DNA from: Verrucomicrobiota bacterium
Lineage (GTDB): Bacteria; Verrucomicrobiota; Verrucomicrobiia; Methylacidiphilales; Verrucolacustridaceae
DNA length: 8,071 nucleotides
NCBI GenBank assembly: GCA_010031845.1
Contig: RGYX01000037.1
Location: 1-8,071 of the forward strand
Direction of reading: 5' to 3'
Shown one piece after another: positions 5,573-8,071 of the stretch. The first letter of the stretch is position 1. Every line of letters begins with the position of its first letter. The notes beneath the pieces are model-generated. The model searched no databases, had not been told where the DNA came from, and was given only the letters and a program-made list of their open reading frames with translations. Both the position numbers and the translations under genes were made by a program.

Positions 5573-7755
5573 ACTCGACTCCCTCTCCCGGGGGTACGGG
5601 GGAACGCATCACTCGCAAAAGCGGTTCCAACCTCGCCCTTTCCTTCATCTGCCTACCCAAGGAGCAACGCCAGGCGATGTCGGTGTTCTATGCTTTTTGC
5701 CGCACCGTCGATGACGTGGTGGACGAAACCTCCGCCCCGATGGCGGAACGACAGGCCCGGCTCCAGCGCTGGCGAGACGACATTCAGGCGATTTACCGGG
5801 GCACCCCCGAACAGCCTCTAGCCCGCGAACTGGCACCCGTGGTCCGCCAATACCTGATTCCCCCGGAACCCTTGCTCGAGATCCTGAACGGCGTGGAGAT
5901 GGATTTAACCCAAAACCGCTACGAAACCTTCGCGGATCTGGAAAAATACTGTTACGGCGTCGCCTCCGCGGTGGGGCTGGTCTCCATCAATATCTTCTGC
6001 TGCCAAACCCGGGCCGCCCGAGACTACGCCATCGCCCTGGGCATGGCCTTTCAACTGACCAACATCCTGCGGGACGTGGCCTACGACCTGCAGAAGTTCG
6101 GCCGCATTTACCTGCCCCGGGAGGAATGGATGGCTTTCGGTGTCACCGAGGAGGATTTCCGGCAAACCAGCCCCAGCCCGGGCATGCGCCGACTTCTGCG
6201 TCTCCAGTATTTTCGTGCCCGCCACTACTTCGAAAAAGCCGACCGCCTGATTCCCGAGGCGGACCGCCCTCATCTTTCGGCGGCCCTGCTCATGACCGGC
6301 GTCTACCGCGATCTCCTCGAAAAACTGCAATCTAAGGATCTCGAGGTGCTTCAAGGACCGATCAAGCTCTCCCGTTGGGAGAAACTTAAGGCCCTGCGCC
6401 GGGAACGCAGTCATCTGGGTAAAACCGTCTCCCCACGAAAACTGCCTTCCCGTATCGCCGTGGTTGGCGGGGGTTTTGCCGGATGCGCCGCCGCTTTTGC
6501 CCTGACGCGCGCAGGCCATACGGTGGAGCTTTTCGAAGCCAAACCCCAACTGGGCGGTCGGGCCCATAGCTACCGCGAGGTGAAAACCGGCACTACTCTG
6601 GACAACGGGCAACACATCCTCATGGGTTGTTATCATCAAACCCTCGACCTGGTGGAGTCCCTGGGCAACGGCGACCGACTGGAAAAGCACGACCGCCTCG
6701 ATCTCGCCTTCGTCAGCCCCAAACACGGACGTACGGTTTTGCGCTCCTCCGCCCTACCTCCCCCCTTCCATCTTTTGGCCGGCCTTTTTGGTTTTGCCGA
6801 GCTCTCCTGGTCGGATCGTTGGGCCATTCTCAACTTTCCAACTCGAGCCAAAAATACCCCGGCCAAACCCGGGGAGAGCACCCAGCTTTGGCTCGAAAGA
6901 TTGGGACAAACCCCGGGATCCGTTCGAGCTCTTTGGGAACCGTTCTGCCTGGCCGCCTTGAATGTTCCCATCGCGGCGGCGGATGCGGGTCTCTTTTGGG
7001 AAGTCACCCGCCTCGCCCTCTTCGGCTCCCCCCGGGACGCGGCCATCTATTTTGACCGTGGAGGACTCTCCCATCTCCTGCAGCCCGAGTTAGGAACTTT
7101 CCTTCAGGCCACGGGGGGAAAACTCCACACCGCCACTCCTGTGGAATCTTTGGAAATGAATGAATCCAGCGGAAGGGTCACATCCTTTCAGCTAAAAGAC
7201 GGCCAGAAGCTGATCTTCGACCAAATCGTCTTGGCCGTGCCTTGGACCGCGGCCTCCAAGTTCCTGCCCGTTTCCGATCGCGCCCAACAATTGGCATCGT
7301 CCCTGGTGCCCGGGCCGATTCTTGGAATTCACTTATGGACGGATCGCCCGCTCGCGCCTGATTTAATCACCGGATTTCTGGATTCACCCCTGCATTGGCT
7401 TTTCGATCGGACCTCCACCCTGCCCGCGGGAAGCAATGGACATCTCTACGCTGCCGTGATCAGCGCAGTCAGCGATCGGATCGACCAATCCGGCAAGGAG
7501 CTCGTGGAACTGGTTCTTTCAGAGATTCATCGACTGATTCCCTCCAGCCAGGAGGCCCAGGTTACCCATCATGTCGTCTACAAGTCGCGGGATGCCACTT
7601 TTTCCGGACCCATCGGAAAACCGTTGGCCCGCCCGGGCTCGGTCACATCCCTCCATAACCTCTTTTTGGCGGGAGATTGGACTGACACGAACCTACCCGC
7701 CACCATCGAGGGGGCGGCGGTTTCCGGATTCCGAGCAGCCGAAGCGGTGGGATAA
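5569..7755 (+). CDS. hpnD-hpnE: Fused presqualene diphosphate synthase (HpnD) and FAD-dependent hydroxysqualene dehydroxylase (HpnE)
   Basis: This is one uninterrupted 728-residue frame with two complete enzymes. Residues ~18-270 are HpnD, which condenses two farnesyl diphosphates to presqualene diphosphate: the first Asp motif DDVVDE is at 48-53 within FYAFCRTVDDVVDE, followed by EMDLTQNRYETF, YCYGVASAVGLVS, and the second motif NILRDVAYD at 165-173 leading to GRIYLP. A basic linker of about 25 residues follows. Residues 295-728 are HpnE, an amine-oxidoreductase-fold flavoprotein that reduces hydroxysqualene to squalene: the Rossmann FAD motif VVGGGFAG is at 298-305, the ribose-binding Glu at 323, GGRA at 329-332, LDNGQHILMG at 344-353, and the C-terminal FAD motif AGDWTDTNLPATIEGA at 701-716. 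Both halves match the usual lengths of the separate proteins, so nothing is truncated. The start ATG overlaps the hpnC stop (ATGA), implying coupled translation and one operon. In most genomes hpnD and hpnE are separate genes. Confidence 0.93.
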   Translation: MNSTPSPGGTGERITRKSGSNLALSFICLPKEQRQAMSVFYAFCRTVDDVVDETSAPMAERQARLQRWRDDIQAIYRGTPEQPLARELAPVVRQYLIPPEPLLEILNGVEMDLTQNRYETFADLEKYCYGVASAVGLVSINIFCCQTRAARDYAIALGMAFQLTNILRDVAYDLQKFGRIYLPREEWMAFGVTEEDFRQTSPSPGMRRLLRLQYFRARHYFEKADRLIPEADRPHLSAALLMTGVYRDLLEKLQSKDLEVLQGPIKLSRWEKLKALRRERSHLGKTVSPRKLPSRIAVVGGGFAGCAAAFALTRAGHTVELFEAKPQLGGRAHSYREVKTGTTLDNGQHILMGCYHQTLDLVESLGNGDRLEKHDRLDLAFVSPKHGRTVLRSSALPPPFHLLAGLFGFAELSWSDRWAILNFPTRAKNTPAKPGESTQLWLERLGQTPGSVRALWEPFCLAALNVPIAAADAGLFWEVTRLALFGSPRDAAIYFDRGGLSHLLQPELGTFLQATGGKLHTATPVESLEMNESSGRVTSFQLKDGQKLIFDQIVLAVPWTAASKFLPVSDRAQQLASSLVPGPILGIHLWTDRPLAPDLITGFLDSPLHWLFDRTSTLPAGSNGHLYAAVISAVSDRIDQSGKELVELVLSEIHRLIPSSQEAQVTHHVVYKSRDATFSGPIGKPLARPGSVTSLHNLFLAGDWTDTNLPATIEGAAVSGFRAAEAVG

Positions 7756-7767
7756 TGGTTTTCGTGG

Positions 7768-7788
7768 GGCGGGGTCGATGACCCCGCC
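7768..7788 (+). repeat. REP-like hairpin 1
   Basis: A perfect 9-bp stem, GGCGGGGTC with GACCCCGCC, closes a GAT loop 13 bases after the hpnD-hpnE stop codon. No T-tract follows, so a canonical intrinsic terminator is unlikely, though a stem this stable could pause transcription or protect the 3' end of the mRNA. Confidence 0.75.
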
Positions 7789-7821
7789 TATGTGAGCTTG
7801 GGTGATATTTTCTTCATCGAA

Positions 7822-7840
7822 GCGGCCTCATCGAGGCCGC
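7822..7840 (-). repeat. REP-like hairpin 2
   Basis: A perfect 8-bp stem, GCGGCCTC with GAGGCCGC, closes an ATC loop, in inverted orientation relative to hairpin 1. It sits about 19 bases beyond the stop codon of the convergent gene. No T-tract follows on either strand. Confidence 0.72.
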
Positions 7841-7858
7841 CCTACCATAGTCAAGGCC

Positions 7859-8071
7859 TCAACTTCGTTCGCTCAACCAATTCAAGAACTCTGCCACCGC
7901 CTGGCTCATGACGCCCCTGGCATGGGTGCATCCGGCCACCGCGGGCAACAGCTCGACCAATCGCCAGGGGTGAAAGGCCAAATACGAACCAATTTTGAAA
8001 GGCGTACTTTTTCCTGTTTCATGATCGCATCCCAGAAGGAACAAATCAGCCGGAAGAAGCTTGTTGGCATG
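7859..8071 (-). CDS. C-terminal end of an unidentified protein (5' end outside window)
   Basis: A frame open from the right edge ends at a TGA at 7859-7861 and gives the last 70 residues of a protein whose start lies outside. I do not recognise it. The fragment contains LLPADLFLLGCDHE, then a mixed segment with FHPWRLVELLPAVAG, a Cys-His pair in GCTHARG and an amphipathic C-terminal helix ending NWLSERS. Cys and His residues in the GCDH and GCTH contexts could be functional, but one cannot tell from 70 residues. Codon usage resembles the neighbouring genes, it does not overlap another gene, and it ends just outside the hairpin pair, all favouring a real gene. It is convergent with hpnD-hpnE. 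A TTG at 8044 could be read as a start, but the frame continues past it to the window edge. Confidence 0.5.
   Translation of the reverse strand, partial: HANKLLPADLFLLGCDHETGKSTPFKIGSYLAFHPWRLVELLPAVAGCTHARGVMSQAVAEFLNWLSERS

Larger units (their letters stand above)
7764..7845. repeat. Inverted pair of REP-like hairpins (REPIN/BIME-like element)
   Basis: Two perfect hairpins lie head to head, 33 bases apart, between the converging ends of hpnD-hpnE and the right-edge gene. Read in opposite orientations they share a core: the left one on plus reads GGGCGG-GG-TCGATGA-CC-CCGC, and the right one on minus reads GGGCGG-CC-TCGATGA-GG-CCGC. The outer ends also mirror each other: GTGGGGCGG at 7764-7772 against CCGCCCTAC at 7837-7845, an 8 of 9 complementary match. 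This is the architecture of REP doublets. No RAYT transposase lies in the window, and copy number elsewhere cannot be seen. Confidence 0.65.

Noticed and set aside
5905..6726. 273-codon minus-strand open frame opposite hpnD-hpnE
   Set aside because: It is antisense to conserved HpnD and HpnE motifs, with no recognisable domain of its own.
7768..7840. Intrinsic transcription terminators at the two hairpins
   Set aside because: Neither stem is followed by a T-tract on the relevant strand. A bidirectional pausing role remains possible, but the shared inverted core fits REP-like repeats better.

Overview
The window is GC-rich bacterial chromosome packed with genes on both strands. Gene content and order (trpS-scpA-scpB-pheA next to squalene-forming hpn genes), together with REP-like GGCGGGGTC/GACCCCGCC hairpins, suggest a Gram-negative bacterium. 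Verrucomicrobiota is my best guess, but this rests on general familiarity rather than a diagnostic marker. Some Deltaproteobacteria-type lineages also carry trpS-scpAB neighbourhoods.

Left block, minus strand, transcribed from about 4530 down through the left edge: trpS (tryptophanyl-tRNA synthetase), scpA and scpB (partners of SMC in chromosome condensation), pheA (fused chorismate mutase/prephenate dehydratase) and a single-pass membrane protein with a long charged, probably coiled-coil domain that runs off the window. The junctions are very tight: a 4-base ATGA overlap, a 12-base gap, a 32-base overlap and a 1-base gap. This indicates one polycistronic, partly translation-coupled unit. A 167-base divergent intergenic region (4482-4648) separates it from the right block and holds a possible -10 box for trpS.

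Right block, plus strand: hpnC followed, through another ATGA overlap, by one long gene fusing hpnD and hpnE. Together these cover the three-step bacterial route from farnesyl diphosphate to squalene: HpnD makes presqualene diphosphate, HpnC makes hydroxysqualene, and HpnE reduces it to squalene. The fusion joins steps 1 and 3, and step 2 is made from the coupled upstream gene. No cyclase or desaturase that would use the squalene lies in the window, so its fate (hopanoids, sterols or C30 carotenoids) cannot be read here.

Right end: between hpnD-hpnE and a convergent, unidentified partial gene at the right edge lies a compact inverted pair of REP-like hairpins. They share a core and differ by a compensatory GG/CC to CC/GG swap, the arrangement of a REPIN or BIME-type element. 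I found no transposase, CRISPR array, tRNA or rRNA. The items most worth a second look are the HpnD-HpnE fusion, the hairpin pair and the unknown membrane coiled-coil protein ending the trpS-scpAB-pheA unit.
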